Assembly (NCBI GenBank): GCA_002786715.1
Contig: PCTW01000045.1
Span: 1 to 50,067, forward strand
Reading direction: 5' to 3'
Source: Bdellovibrio sp. CG22_combo_CG10-13_8_21_14_all_39_27
Lineage (GTDB): Bacteria > Bdellovibrionota > Bacteriovoracia > Bacteriovoracales > Bacteriovoracaceae
Length of the DNA: 50,067 bases
The notes beneath the pieces were generated by a model. That model was not told the origin of the DNA. It made no database searches and was given only the letters and a program-made list of their open reading frames with translations. Below are positions 32,308-41,377 of the stretch, piece after piece. A program made the translations under genes and the position numbers. Every line of letters starts with the position of its first letter. The first letter of the stretch is position 1.

Positions 32308-32724
32308 ATGAAGACAATTTCAATTCTTGCATTTCTTTTTTTAGGTATCAATAGCGCTGAAGCTCGTTTAAACACAAGAGATATGGAGTGCCAAGAAGCT
32401 CAAGATATTTTAAAAAGCAATGGAACACTTATTTTATCTCATGGAAATCCTCTCCTCTATAGTAAATTTGTGGCCAATCAAAATGCATGTGCCATTGATC
32501 AAAAGGCGAGAACAGCTTTCACCATTTCATTAGACAAAACAAAATGCAAAATGGGTTATGTTTGTGGCTCTAAAGAAGATTCAAGTTGGTACATCGCTCC
32601 CTCTCAAATTCATATTTGCAAGGAAGGGAAAACTCAAGTCATGACAGAATATGATTCAAGTAATGATCGCTCTCGACAGATTATAAAAGTATGCCGAGAA
32701 GGAAAATGGATTAATCTCAGATAA
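32308..32724 (+). CDS. small exported Cys-rich protein, paralog 1
   Basis: This 138-residue protein has a signal peptide (MKTISILAFLFLGINSAEA). No named family was recognised. The mature part follows a pattern shared with the next gene: NT-x-DM-x-C-x-EA, LSHG-x-x-LY-x-x-FV, C, TAF-x-IS-x-D-x-x-KC-x-x-GYVC, APS-x-x-H-x-C-x-EG and TEYDS-x-NDRS-x-Q-x6-C-x-x-G-x-W. Six Cys are conserved, suggesting three disulfides. The ATG at 32308 is chosen over a longer in-frame start because GGAG precedes it and it begins the signal. The protein ends after one copy of the EYDSSNDRS module. A terminator hairpin follows. Confidence 0.75.
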   Translation: MKTISILAFLFLGINSAEARLNTRDMECQEAQDILKSNGTLILSHGNPLLYSKFVANQNACAIDQKARTAFTISLDKTKCKMGYVCGSKEDSSWYIAPSQIHICKEGKTQVMTEYDSSNDRSRQIIKVCREGKWINLR

Positions 32725-32746
32725 AAGCTTGATCAATGTTAATTTT

Positions 32747-32778
32747 AAAAAGCCATCTTTTAAGATGGCTTTTTTTTT
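32747..32778 (+). terminator. rho-independent terminator
   Basis: AGCCATCTT (32751-32759) pairs with AAGATGGCT (32762-32770) and is followed by a run of T to 32778; the stem is preceded by A-residues. It ends transcription of the first exported paralog. Confidence 0.85.
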
Positions 32779-32924
32779 ATTAAATTGAAGGAGTGTCATC
32801 TTGGCCCTGGTTTCAATCTTCAACACCGGAAAGACGTTTAGAAATTAAAATCAAGTTGTCTTCTTTTTTTATTACTGTCAAAACACATTCAACAACAAAA
32901 CTGTTCTTCACAAGGAGATTTTTT

Positions 32925-33464
32925 ATGAAGAAATTTGCGATTCTTTTTTCGTTACTCGTTTCATCTGTTGCATTCGGAAGAATGAACACTGCAGACATGT
33001 CATGTGCTGAAGCACGTGCACTTGTTAAGCAAAAAGGTGCTATCGTTCTTTCTCATGGCGACCAATCTCTCTACACTCGTTTCGTAAGCTCTGCACGTTA
33101 CTGTCAGACTGGTGAGTCAACTCAAACAGCATTTGCTATTTCTGGTGACGAAGACAAATGTCGTGTTGGTTATGTTTGTGCTGATAGAGATGCAACTGGA
33201 TCATACACTGCTCCAAGCGAGTATCATGTATGTCGTGAAGGTTCACGTTCAATCTTTACTGAATATGACTCAACAAACGACAGATCTTATCAAGTCGTTC
33301 GTACTTGTACGAATGGCCGTTGGTACCCAAAAGCTCCTCCAGTTACACCAATTAAGTGTAAAGAAGGTCGCACTCAAATTTTCTGGGAAAATGATTCAAG
33401 TAGTGATCACCAAGTTCAAGTTATTAAGGTTTGTCGCTCTGGCAAATGGATTAACAGAAACTAA
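32925..33464 (+). CDS. small exported Cys-rich protein, paralog 2, with a duplicated C-terminal module
   Basis: This 179-residue protein has a signal peptide (MKKFAILFSLLVSSVAFG), and AAGGAG precedes the ATG. Residues up to about 143 align with the upstream paralog, with all Cys shared. After a Pro-rich joint (APPVTP) a second copy of the terminal module is added, KCKEGRTQIFWENDSSSDHQ to CRSGKWINRN. This extra copy is closer to the upstream protein's C-terminus (ICKEGKTQVM, CREGKWINLR) than to its own first copy, which suggests duplication by recombination between the tandem genes. The function is unknown; secreted, disulfide-rich. It has its own terminator. Confidence 0.75.
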   Translation: MKKFAILFSLLVSSVAFGRMNTADMSCAEARALVKQKGAIVLSHGDQSLYTRFVSSARYCQTGESTQTAFAISGDEDKCRVGYVCADRDATGSYTAPSEYHVCREGSRSIFTEYDSTNDRSYQVVRTCTNGRWYPKAPPVTPIKCKEGRTQIFWENDSSSDHQVQVIKVCRSGKWINRN

Positions 33465-33487
33465 ACCCCTCAGTTTAGCTGTTAGTT

Positions 33488-33515
33488 GCCGCACCTTTAT
33501 TGGTGCGGCTTTTTT
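33488..33515 (+). terminator. rho-independent terminator
   Basis: GCCGCACC (33488-33495) and GGTGCGGC (33502-33509) form a perfect 8-bp GC-rich stem with a 6-nt loop, followed by TTTTTT (33510-33515). Confidence 0.93.
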
Positions 33516-33613
33516 GTTTCTACGATGTGAACGTTTTTATAAGAATACATTGCGTCAGATTCGAGAGTTTTATATAAGCGAGCAACTTTATGAGGATTTT
33601 TAGGAGGGGAAAA

Positions 33614-34762
33614 ATGAAGAAAATATTTATATTATTATTTCTAGTGTTTACAAATTTTGCGCAAGCGTACTCTGTTTTTACCGTTGGAAATGATCGTTGG
33701 AATGCTAATGTGACATCTCATATTTTTGCTATCGGATATGGTGGAGAAGTTGGTCTCCAGTTCTTAGAAACGTCAATGGCGAGAATAAGAAAAATTCAAG
33801 AAGAATACCCTCAAGACCAAATTGTTGTGTTTTGGGCCCTCAACTCTTCATATCAATCAGATCGAAATGTTCTTCGTAATGTGGGTGTCAACATTCTTGA
33901 AGCTAACGACCAATCTCTTACTGATACTGCTATATATAAATACACCCAAGCTTTGAAGTCGATCCGCTCATTTCATATGGTGGGACATAGTAGTGCTCTT
34001 TATGGTTTTGGACTGCAAAAAGGCTCACGTTTGAAAGTTGATGCGACTAAAATGGGCCATCTTAAGAATAGATTAACGAAAGATGCAGTCATCGTTCTGC
34101 ATGGTTGTAATACTGGATTCTATATGGCACCTCAGCTGAGCCAATTACTCTCTGTTCCAGTATTAGGCTCCATGACAAGCACCGACTTTCAAAATGTCTT
34201 TGAGGACCAAGAATGGTATCACAACAATCCCGGCCAGTATCCTTCGACAGGCTCGTGGTCAAGCTCTAACTCCATTTCTTTCAGATCACGGGTAAGTTGT
34301 TCAAGCATGGGTTGCTCTCGCATGAAACCTAATAACCATCCTTACGTGGGAGGTTGGGGACAATATTTTACAGGACTCGCTTTTTATAAATCATTTTGTA
34401 ACTTTAAGCTTTCGAGTAAAGGTGAAGAAAGATGTCGATTAGGGCTTCAGCAAATGCTTAGAACTTGGCCGTCAGTTCAAAGTAATAATTTCGCAAATAC
34501 AGATACCTATAGAGAGACAGTTCTCGATTTTCTTTGTCCTCGATTAGCGGGGCATAGTGTATCGCAAAAATGTCGTAACGTTTTAAATGGTACTCGTGAG
34601 TCATTCTTCTTCGGGAAGCAAATGCGTTGTCACCTCAGTGGTTGTGAATTTCAAGCAATTCAAACCCAAGGGGGTAATGTTACTTTTGATTCTCCCGACT
34701 ATGGAAATGAAACTCTTTTGAAAGAATATCAATTGTATATGGGATTTTTGCAAAGAAGATAA
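33614..34762 (+). CDS. exported protein with a caspase-fold-like His/Cys pair
   Basis: This 382-residue protein has a signal peptide (MKKIFILLFLVFTNFAQA) and the strong SD AGGAGGGG. No database family was recognised by name. Residues 65-190 follow caspase/CHAT-type topology. A strand (QIVVFWALN) is followed by SFHMVGHSSALYGFGL with His125, then a helix, and VIVLHGCNTGFYMAPQLSQL with Cys165 at the end of a strand, then VPVLGSMTS. In caspase-hemoglobinase folds the catalytic His follows a GH-type turn and Cys a similar C-[NS]-TG turn, about 40 residues on, as here. The remaining 190 residues hold nine Cys and look disulfide-rich. A secreted cysteine peptidase is proposed; the evidence is pattern-based. 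Confidence 0.6.
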   Translation: MKKIFILLFLVFTNFAQAYSVFTVGNDRWNANVTSHIFAIGYGGEVGLQFLETSMARIRKIQEEYPQDQIVVFWALNSSYQSDRNVLRNVGVNILEANDQSLTDTAIYKYTQALKSIRSFHMVGHSSALYGFGLQKGSRLKVDATKMGHLKNRLTKDAVIVLHGCNTGFYMAPQLSQLLSVPVLGSMTSTDFQNVFEDQEWYHNNPGQYPSTGSWSSSNSISFRSRVSCSSMGCSRMKPNNHPYVGGWGQYFTGLAFYKSFCNFKLSSKGEERCRLGLQQMLRTWPSVQSNNFANTDTYRETVLDFLCPRLAGHSVSQKCRNVLNGTRESFFFGKQMRCHLSGCEFQAIQTQGGNVTFDSPDYGNETLLKEYQLYMGFLQRR

Positions 34763-34781
34763 AAACAATAAATAAAATGCC

Positions 34782-34816
34782 AAAAAAAAAGCCCTCATTC
34801 GAGGGCTTTTTTTTTT
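34782..34816. terminator. bidirectional rho-independent terminator
   Basis: A-tract (34782-34790), GCCCTC (34791-34796), loop ATTC, GAGGGC (34801-34806) and a T-tract to 34816. The symmetry serves both the plus-strand gene ending at 34762 and the minus-strand gene ending at 34815. It is the only clear terminator between convergent genes in the window. Confidence 0.92.
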
Positions 34817-35633
34817 ACATATTAACCATGATTTGATCCCCGACTTTTAGGCGGCTAAAATTAATATCTGGATTAACGTCCTTAATCGCATTGATTTCAA
34901 CTCCATATTCCATGGCAATACTTTTGAGAGTATCACCTGGGCGAACAATATGTTCATTTAAAGTTTCTTTTTCAATTATCGATTTATTAGATGTTGATTT
35001 TTTTGCAGAAGCTTCAGCTAAGCTAAAAACTTTCTTTTTGTTTCCTACGTTATTGACGATATTTTTGTTTCTTATGAGTTTGTAATTTGTTTTTAATACA
35101 TCATTCCAACTTTTAACAAAGGCTCCAACTCCGCATTTTGTACACCGGGCTTCTACTGTATTCATCATATTGCGAGAATCAGATCCATTAAAAAAGAAGA
35201 CGTGTCCATAAGGAGATCCAGAACGGTTTAGAAAATCACCATGGCGAACAGAATCAATCATTTTTGTTCCGGTCGCTTCGAAGTAGAATCCATTTTTTTT
35301 CTTGGAAGCCAATTGAGCAAAGAGAGCGGTTGAAAGCGCCGGTTTTCCTCTCTTTTCAGGTGCATAATAACCGTTGTATCGAATTGCTGCACTTACTAAG
35401 CCAGAACAATCTGTATTTCCCCATCTTTTGGCAGGAACACTTGAACCATTGGCAGGAATATTGGTAAATTTATCTGTGGTTTTCCATGCATTGACTGAGC
35501 CACGCTTATCTCTCAAAAGATATTTAATTCCATGAGAGGTGAGTGCATACTTGATTACGTCACTTGAGCTTGTCTGAGCAGCATAGGCTCCAGAGTTGAT
35601 TAAAATGGCCAATGTTATTAGAGCTGTTTTCAT
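34815..35633 (-). CDS. exported NlpC/P60-like cysteine peptidase with C-terminal LysM
   Basis: This 272-residue protein has a signal peptide (MKTALITLAILINSGAYA). The NlpC/P60-like region has NTDCSGLVSAAIRYNG with catalytic Cys76, and SPYGHVFFFNG with His144. RHGDFLNRSG before it matches the usual R-x-GD strand. One LysM repeat (about residues 226-271: HIVRPGDTLKSIAMEYGV, DINFSRLKVGDQI) should hold it to peptidoglycan. It probably cleaves stem peptides of the wall; self-wall or prey-wall cannot be told apart. Its stop codon lies inside the T-tract of the bidirectional terminator. Confidence 0.88.
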   Translation of the reverse strand: MKTALITLAILINSGAYAAQTSSSDVIKYALTSHGIKYLLRDKRGSVNAWKTTDKFTNIPANGSSVPAKRWGNTDCSGLVSAAIRYNGYYAPEKRGKPALSTALFAQLASKKKNGFYFEATGTKMIDSVRHGDFLNRSGSPYGHVFFFNGSDSRNMMNTVEARCTKCGVGAFVKSWNDVLKTNYKLIRNKNIVNNVGNKKKVFSLAEASAKKSTSNKSIIEKETLNEHIVRPGDTLKSIAMEYGVEINAIKDVNPDINFSRLKVGDQIMVNM

Positions 35634-35775
35634 CGTGTCATCCTCCTAGGTGATTGATTTTATCAAGTCACTTGTTTTCATTGCGGATAGAGATACCTTA
35701 CAAAGGTGTTTCGAAGATTGTTTTTCTATTTTTTTTACGATGGATTGTTTATGATTTGTGAACGGGAGTTATAAA

Positions 35776-36786
35776 ATGAAAAAAACGGCTTTAATTATCC
35801 TCTCTTTGGCATTGGCCTTCGTTCTCATTATTAAGTGGTCAAATATTTTTGAGGAGCGAGGTGGTTCTCAAAAAAATAAGGAGTTAACCTCCGTTGAATC
35901 TTCTAATGATGTGACTTCTCCACGAGATGTCCTGCCAACGGTCGATAATCCCAGGGGGATTGCCATCAAGAGCGGGAAAGTCGTCGCCACTTTTTCTGGC
36001 GAACAAGTGGGACTATCTCCTGAGGGCGGAGGTATCGGTCCTGCGGGTATTAGTTACGATGAGAATGGGAGACCTTTAATTTGGGATCGCTTGAGAGATC
36101 GAATCATTAGCTTTAATGAAAAGGGTGAAGTTAAAACTCTGGCTGAAATTTCATCTTCCGAACTTTTAAAAGGGGCTGGTTCTGCGCTTGATGGCGGAAT
36201 ATTGGCCTTAATTGGAAGTGATCGACTTTCATTACTTCATTTTAATGAAGCAGGGGAACGGTCTGAATTGGCCAAGGATATCGCCACTGAAAATATGAAT
36301 GCCTATAATATTGTTGATAGAGAAGATGGGACCTATTTAATTGGCTTAACTCAAACTCTTAAAATTGGTAAAAAGGGAGAAGTCTTTCAGACTTATGGTG
36401 TTCCGACCCTAGATGGGAACGAATATTTTGATGTTGAACTAAATAGTGATGGAGCATCTGTTATCACCTTTAGAGATAAAGTTGGAGCTCCTTTGAAGAC
36501 AGAAGTTGAAGTTGGCCATTATGGAAATGTTCGCCAGCTAACTCCTTATCGCAATGGGTATCTTGTCGTTTTTGAGAGTGACCCTACAGAGAGTGATTTT
36601 CATCTCAATAATCCTTTTTATACAGTTCAGTTGAGAGATTCTTCTGGTCGAATCATCAATGAGGCCAATATTCCGAAAAAAGGAACTCACTCAGTTGACT
36701 GGCCAGTAAGCGTGAAACCTGATGGCACCATTGTTCAGGCCATTGCTAATGACAATGAAGTTATTCTAGAAGAATATAGTTTCTAA
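35776..36786 (+). CDS. hypothetical membrane-anchored protein, possible beta-propeller
   Basis: This 336-residue protein has a single N-terminal membrane segment (ALIILSLALAFVLIIKW), either an uncleaved anchor or a signal. After a polar linker the chain has repeated beta-type units, such as NPRGIAIKSGKVVATFSG, GPAGISYDENGRPLIWDRLR and VSVKPDGTIVQAIANDNE, resembling NHL/SMP-30-like propeller blades. No catalytic motif was recognised. The ATG at 35776 is preferred to a GTG 18 bp earlier because GGGAG stands between them at correct spacing. The stop overlaps the convergent gene's stop within CTAA. Confidence 0.65.
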   Translation: MKKTALIILSLALAFVLIIKWSNIFEERGGSQKNKELTSVESSNDVTSPRDVLPTVDNPRGIAIKSGKVVATFSGEQVGLSPEGGGIGPAGISYDENGRPLIWDRLRDRIISFNEKGEVKTLAEISSSELLKGAGSALDGGILALIGSDRLSLLHFNEAGERSELAKDIATENMNAYNIVDREDGTYLIGLTQTLKIGKKGEVFQTYGVPTLDGNEYFDVELNSDGASVITFRDKVGAPLKTEVEVGHYGNVRQLTPYRNGYLVVFESDPTESDFHLNNPFYTVQLRDSSGRIINEANIPKKGTHSVDWPVSVKPDGTIVQAIANDNEVILEEYSF

Positions 36787-38138
36787 TCTTTAAGTTTCAT
36801 TTCGACAGGAACGGTCTTAATCATTTCGATTTTGGGGTTATTCCCTTCGTACGGACTTGGTCCGGTTTCAAATTTTGGAATGTATTTGGGATCCATTATT
36901 GGTTCCATAAAGAGGAAGAGACCTGGAAAGGTATTATCTTTTTCTACGTTAGGAGCTCCTGGCAGAAATTGTGATAGCTCCATCATTTCTTGAAGGGCTT
37001 GAGCAATTGAAATTTTCTTATTTAAAACAGACCAGTCAATTTCCTTCATTCTTTTTTGAGTGTGATTGAGCATAAAATCAACTTGATTTTGACTGTAGCC
37101 CAATGGTTTATTTTTTTTCATCATTTCCATTTGCGAATCAATAAGCTTTCTCATTTCTTTTAATTTTTGCTGCATTTCAATCTGGTATTTCTCGACCTCA
37201 CTGACGCTTGGAGGTACTTGATTGATAATGTCAAAATAAACTGACAAAGAAGAAGAGTCTAGAACTGAAGATTTATTGAGCTCACTTAAGCATTGGGCAG
37301 TTCTTTCATCTAAATTTTGAAGTGAAAGATCTCCTGTTTCGTGAAAATCCTTTGAGTGTAAAAGGGCCGTAAAGAAGTAAATATCTTTTGAATTAGGAAT
37401 GAAATCACGCGCCCACTCGTGGATAAAGGCGTATGAACATTGTTGAGGTTCTTCTTTAAGCTTATCGATTAAGGCTTTCTCATATTGGTAAATGATAAGT
37501 GGTCTTGTCTCCGAATAGTCTCGAATAAACATCTGACATTTGTAGCAATTTTCAGTTTGCACAATCTTTGTTTCATCAGGGATATCGGCACCCATACATT
37601 GAAGCTTGTCTCCCTCTGACAAAGAAGTCCAAATTCTTCTAGGATTTGGCTTTGAATCTATTTGAATAGGAAGAGAAGAAATAAAATCTTTAAGACCTGA
37701 TGCTAAGATGGGATTTTTTTCGGCCAATTTCGCTTGAATTATATTGAGGTTATCAATACAGCTAGTGTTTGGAAACTGGTGCTCATCAACGTTCTCTGCA
37801 AAAAGATTTTTTCGAGTTTGAATATAACTATACGAATAAATTCCATGAAATCGATTGGCTTCACTTTGAGTACATAAAAGTCCATCTCCGCCACCGGGGC
37901 CGCGACCTCCGTTTAAAGAAAAAATGTCATTTAAATCGGGTTTTTTTATCGGCTTTTCTTGCAACTCAGGAGGAAGATTTTCTATATCTTCGAAAGGATT
38001 GATCTTTTTTTTGTTCAATCTTGGTTTGATATATTTAAAGATGCTTTCATCAAATGAGTGAGGTTTTTTCCATAGGCCATCTTCTGCATGGAGTGCAGAC
38101 ATCGAAAAAAGCAGAGCAAGGCCAATTAAGATCTTCAT
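36783..38138 (-). CDS. hypothetical exported protein with HEWARDF motif
   Basis: This 451-residue protein has a signal peptide (MKILIGLALLFSMSALHA). No named family was recognised. It has a Pro- and Lys-rich N-terminal stretch, then NGGRGPGGGDGLLC, a Gly-rich sequence followed by Cys that I associate with exported proteins of this bacterial group. Near the middle is SYAFIHEWARDFIPNS, where H-E may form part of a metal site, although the second His of HExxH is absent. A coiled-coil (about residues 310-370, rich in Glu, Lys and Met) follows. Several Cys are spread over the first 300 residues. Function unknown. Confidence 0.65.
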   Translation of the reverse strand: MKILIGLALLFSMSALHAEDGLWKKPHSFDESIFKYIKPRLNKKKINPFEDIENLPPELQEKPIKKPDLNDIFSLNGGRGPGGGDGLLCTQSEANRFHGIYSYSYIQTRKNLFAENVDEHQFPNTSCIDNLNIIQAKLAEKNPILASGLKDFISSLPIQIDSKPNPRRIWTSLSEGDKLQCMGADIPDETKIVQTENCYKCQMFIRDYSETRPLIIYQYEKALIDKLKEEPQQCSYAFIHEWARDFIPNSKDIYFFTALLHSKDFHETGDLSLQNLDERTAQCLSELNKSSVLDSSSLSVYFDIINQVPPSVSEVEKYQIEMQQKLKEMRKLIDSQMEMMKKNKPLGYSQNQVDFMLNHTQKRMKEIDWSVLNKKISIAQALQEMMELSQFLPGAPNVEKDNTFPGLFLFMEPIMDPKYIPKFETGPSPYEGNNPKIEMIKTVPVEMKLKD

Positions 38139-38261
38139 ATTAAAAGCATTTCGGTAAAAAACATGAATTTATTGAGCTGCGACAAATATTTCCCTGAAAT
38201 AGCCCCCTGATTGTTGACATGATGCGTTCAGAACAAAAGGTAAACACTTTCTGGAGGAAGC

Positions 38262-38729
38262 ATGGAAACAAAAAAGATCAATGTTTACGAGTATTTAGAC
38301 TATAGACAGTTCTTGCTCGACTGGTATGAAATGATGAAGGCAGAGACTACTTTCTTTAGTTATCGCTACTTTGCCCAAAAGGCGGGAATCAACTCTTCTG
38401 GTTTCTTGAAACTTGTTATTGAAGGGAAGAGAAACCTCACAGATATAACTGCTGAAAAGTTCATCCATGCCATCAAATTATGGGGCAAGGATGGTGACTA
38501 TTTTAGAAGTCTGGTTCGTTATAATCAGTGTCGTTCACCAGAAGAGAAAATGATTTATTACAAACTTCTCATGGAATACAGATCGCAAGAATCTAATCCT
38601 GATTCATTTTGGAAAGACTGGGTCAGAATGGGAGTGCAAAGAATGCAAACTGGCGAGCAAGGTGTCACAGAAGAATTTTTGCTACAAAAAATGAAAGAAG
38701 CTCTTACTCCCCCAACTCAGGAGCTTTAA
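38262..38729 (+). CDS. short TIGR02147-type protein (N-terminal domain only)
   Basis: This 155-residue protein has the N-terminal TIGR02147 region: INVYEYLDYRQFLLDWYEMM, then FAQKAGINSSGFLKLVIEGK and RNLTDITAEKFIHAI, followed by the YFRSLVRYNQC segment. Full members have 270-300 residues; the C-terminal domain is missing here and the frame ends at a normal stop. GGAGG precedes the ATG. It may be a DNA-binding subunit or antagonist, or a truncated gene. The last 26 bp overlap the convergent TPR/HTH gene, so a remnant of the missing half is not present downstream on this strand. Confidence 0.82.
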   Translation: METKKINVYEYLDYRQFLLDWYEMMKAETTFFSYRYFAQKAGINSSGFLKLVIEGKRNLTDITAEKFIHAIKLWGKDGDYFRSLVRYNQCRSPEEKMIYYKLLMEYRSQESNPDSFWKDWVRMGVQRMQTGEQGVTEEFLLQKMKEALTPPTQEL

Positions 38730-40209
38730 TCCAACGTTGAGCTGTTCTTAAGGAAACACCAAAGGCTTCTTTTAATTGAGATGCTGAGACTGGAGCTCCT
38801 GATAAGCACTCCAGAGCTTGAAGAGGTGAGCCGCAGTTGAGGTCGTTCCTTAAGATATAGCTCATATTTGTATCCCAACTCCAAATAACATTATTGTTAT
38901 CGAGCAGAACTTGAAATCCTCTTTGTTTGAGGGCCTTAAGCTGCTTTTTGATCCTATCTATTCCATGTTCCCAAGATGTAAATTCATGTCGATAAATGGT
39001 GTCGGAGAGATGATAAAGGTGAACTCCTCTTTTCCCTGCTCCAAATAAAGTGAGCAAAAGTTGTGATTCTAAAACGGATAATATTTCACATTGGTTTTTA
39101 TTCCAAAAAACTCGTGCTTCAAAATCAATACACTGTTGAGACATTTGTTCTCTCGTTTTAGCATAGGAGAGGGAAATCATTTTCGATTGGTGAACTAACC
39201 AATGACTTTCTTTATTGTCTTTGTCTTGAGGTACCCAAGGACAAATCTTAGGACTTCTTTGTTCATAAACTCGTCCAAGTCTTTCTGCGTAAACTGAGTA
39301 TTGAGGATAAAATCTCACGAGTACTCTCTCTTCAATCGAGAGAACTTCAGGAGCATAGATTTCAATCCAATAAATGATTTCTAATAAAGATGTCGGAGTA
39401 CCATCAGACTTAAGTAAAATTTTTTTTGCTCTGAGTAAGTACTCGATTCCTTCCTCGGCCTTTCCGGCCCAACACAAGTTGAGGCCCATATGTTTAAGTA
39501 AGTAGGCGTAGTCTTTATTCTCTTTTAGATGCAATCCCGTAAAACATTTATGAGAAAGAGATAGCGCTTTAAAACTTTGTTCACTAAGACCCAAGTAATT
39601 GAGATATTCGCCTTCGGCTTGATAGAGAATGGCCAAGAGTTCACCCTTCAGAAAAGAAGGAATAAGCTTGAGCTTTTCAATAATAGCTTTTGACTTTTCA
39701 AAGGCACCTAACATGGCATAGCTATCGGCTATTCCTAATTGGATAAAGAATTGACGATGATCATCTATGGGGTAAAGTTCAGAAGCTTTTAAAAAATGAT
39801 GAAGAGCTTTCTCTGGTAGATATTGAGAAATAAAGAGATAACCTCTATTTTGAAAAAATTGGGGGTATATTTTCTTGAGTTGGGTTTCGCTGACTTGAGA
39901 TTCAAGAAAATCATAAAGTCGATTTGAAATGTATTTTGCACCTAACATGCCAAGGATATAGCATTGCCTAAAATGGAGACCTAAGTTGAGGTGAGATTTC
40001 CCTTGAAGTTCATTGAGAGAGGGGATTGGCCCTAAAATTTTCCAAGCAGATGAGTCTTCACCTAGCCAACTATAAAGTTCCGATAGAGTGACTCTCTCAC
40101 TTGGAGTTGCTGAGTTTTTTTTGATCCACTTTTGGATTGCTGTTTTTGCTTGTTCGGATTTTCCTTCCGCAATACTTTTTTTAATTTTATCTAATTCATG
40201 CGTCGTCAT
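38704..40209 (-). CDS. large regulator-like protein with helical repeats and C-terminal HTH
   Basis: This 501-residue protein has about 300 residues of helical repeats of TPR type (for example RGYLFISQYLPEKALHHFLK, GIADSYAMLGAFEKSKAIIE). An OmpR/winged-helix-like region follows at about 390-440 (LTLFGAGKRGVHLYHLSDTI, RIKKQLKALKQRGFQVLLDN). A terminal HTH (SASQLKEAFGVSLRTAQRWI) closes it. There is no signal peptide or transmembrane segment. The architecture suggests a transcription regulator sensing protein contacts. The start codon overlaps the stop of the CDF transporter gene (TAATG), so the two are translated together and control of metal homeostasis is possible. Confidence 0.7.
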   Translation of the reverse strand: MTTHELDKIKKSIAEGKSEQAKTAIQKWIKKNSATPSERVTLSELYSWLGEDSSAWKILGPIPSLNELQGKSHLNLGLHFRQCYILGMLGAKYISNRLYDFLESQVSETQLKKIYPQFFQNRGYLFISQYLPEKALHHFLKASELYPIDDHRQFFIQLGIADSYAMLGAFEKSKAIIEKLKLIPSFLKGELLAILYQAEGEYLNYLGLSEQSFKALSLSHKCFTGLHLKENKDYAYLLKHMGLNLCWAGKAEEGIEYLLRAKKILLKSDGTPTSLLEIIYWIEIYAPEVLSIEERVLVRFYPQYSVYAERLGRVYEQRSPKICPWVPQDKDNKESHWLVHQSKMISLSYAKTREQMSQQCIDFEARVFWNKNQCEILSVLESQLLLTLFGAGKRGVHLYHLSDTIYRHEFTSWEHGIDRIKKQLKALKQRGFQVLLDNNNVIWSWDTNMSYILRNDLNCGSPLQALECLSGAPVSASQLKEAFGVSLRTAQRWIKAPELGE

Positions 40210-41369
40210 TAAATATAACGATAAAGAATATCAAGGCGCCCAAACCAAGAAAGATCAGAAGCCTTTTGGGTTAATGTTGAAATCATCTCATGAGAAAGTC
40301 TCGTTTCGTTTTCTTTTAAAGGTAGTATGAGTTCGACTAAAATTTTGCTTTCAATATAATAAAGCCGTATGGAAGAAGCTCGCGAAATAATAGATTGATC
40401 TCCCCAAATTTGTTCCAGAGAAGCAATTGCATCAGACCTGAGGGGGAGAAATAAATTCTTGACGCTTGAATAGGCCACCATCAAGTCATCTTCCACATCA
40501 GTGTGAACTGTCACGTCGATTACTTCTTCAAACTGATCAATTAATTTTTTGGCAACCCAAGAAGAAATTTCATGTCCTTCAGAAGCGGTAATCCTTTGAT
40601 TCACTTGCACATTAACATCTAGGATGGCCTTGTTTCCCATTCTTCTTGAACGCAAGCTATGGGCGTCAATAACCCCATCAATTTTCATGATACATTCCAT
40701 GTACTCTTTCATTCGCTCATTAGAAATAGAAGTGTCAGCAAGTTCGACAAGACTATCCTTCATAAAATTCCAACCGATTCTTCCAATCAAAATTGCGACA
40801 ATGATGGCCGCCACCGAATCAAACCATGTGTAGCCGTAATAAGAAAAAATCAAACCGATCATCACCACTAAAGAAGAGAAAGCATCTGTGCGTGAATGCC
40901 AAGCACTTGCTTCAAGCAGTGGAGACTTGATCTTCTTCGCTGCCCTAGAAATGTAATGAAAAATACCTTCTTTTGAAACGATGGAAAATAAAGTTATAGA
41001 AAATGAAACAAAATTAACCTTGAGGTCACTCCCGCCACTGTAAAGCTTAATCACATTTTCATAGGCAAAAGCTCCGGCTACAAATAAGAGAGTTGATCCC
41101 ATTGCTAGAGTTCCAAGAGTTTCGATCCTTTGATGTCCATAGGGATGTTCAGCATCTGGTTCTTCATGACTATAGCGATTGATAAAAATAACGAAAATAT
41201 CTGTGAACAAATCTGAAAAGGAGTGGAGTCCATCGACAATCATTGATTGGGATTGAGACATGATTCCTGCTGTTAACTTGAGAATTCCATTTATGGCATC
41301 AACAACAGAGCCCGTGATTGTCACGCGGTTAGAGAAGTTTCGCTTTTCATTCGCTGTTAGCTCAACCAA
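40209..41369 (-). CDS. cation diffusion facilitator (CDF) transporter
   Basis: This 386-residue protein has six predicted transmembrane helices and the CDF metal site: VDGLHSFSDLFTD in helix 2 (H-x-x-x-D) and SAWHSRTDAFSS in helix 5 (H-x-x-x-D). The His-x-x-x-Asp composition resembles ZntA/YiiP-like zinc or iron/manganese exporters. HEEPDAEHPYGHQRIETL follows helix 2, as usual. A cytosolic C-terminal domain (from about residue 215) is longer than usual, with a second half that resembles a duplicated ferredoxin-like unit. It should export a divalent metal by proton antiport. It lies 8 bp after a small Cys protein gene and overlaps the TPR/HTH gene. Confidence 0.93.
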   Translation of the reverse strand: MVELTANEKRNFSNRVTITGSVVDAINGILKLTAGIMSQSQSMIVDGLHSFSDLFTDIFVIFINRYSHEEPDAEHPYGHQRIETLGTLAMGSTLLFVAGAFAYENVIKLYSGGSDLKVNFVSFSITLFSIVSKEGIFHYISRAAKKIKSPLLEASAWHSRTDAFSSLVVMIGLIFSYYGYTWFDSVAAIIVAILIGRIGWNFMKDSLVELADTSISNERMKEYMECIMKIDGVIDAHSLRSRRMGNKAILDVNVQVNQRITASEGHEISSWVAKKLIDQFEEVIDVTVHTDVEDDLMVAYSSVKNLFLPLRSDAIASLEQIWGDQSIISRASSIRLYYIESKILVELILPLKENETRLSHEMISTLTQKASDLSWFGRLDILYRYI

Positions 41370-41377
41370 CTATGGCC

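Noticed and set aside
33112-33603. Open frame overlapping the second Cys-rich paralog in another frame
   Set aside because: It runs through the signal-peptide protein and its terminator and has low-quality composition, so it is a shadow.
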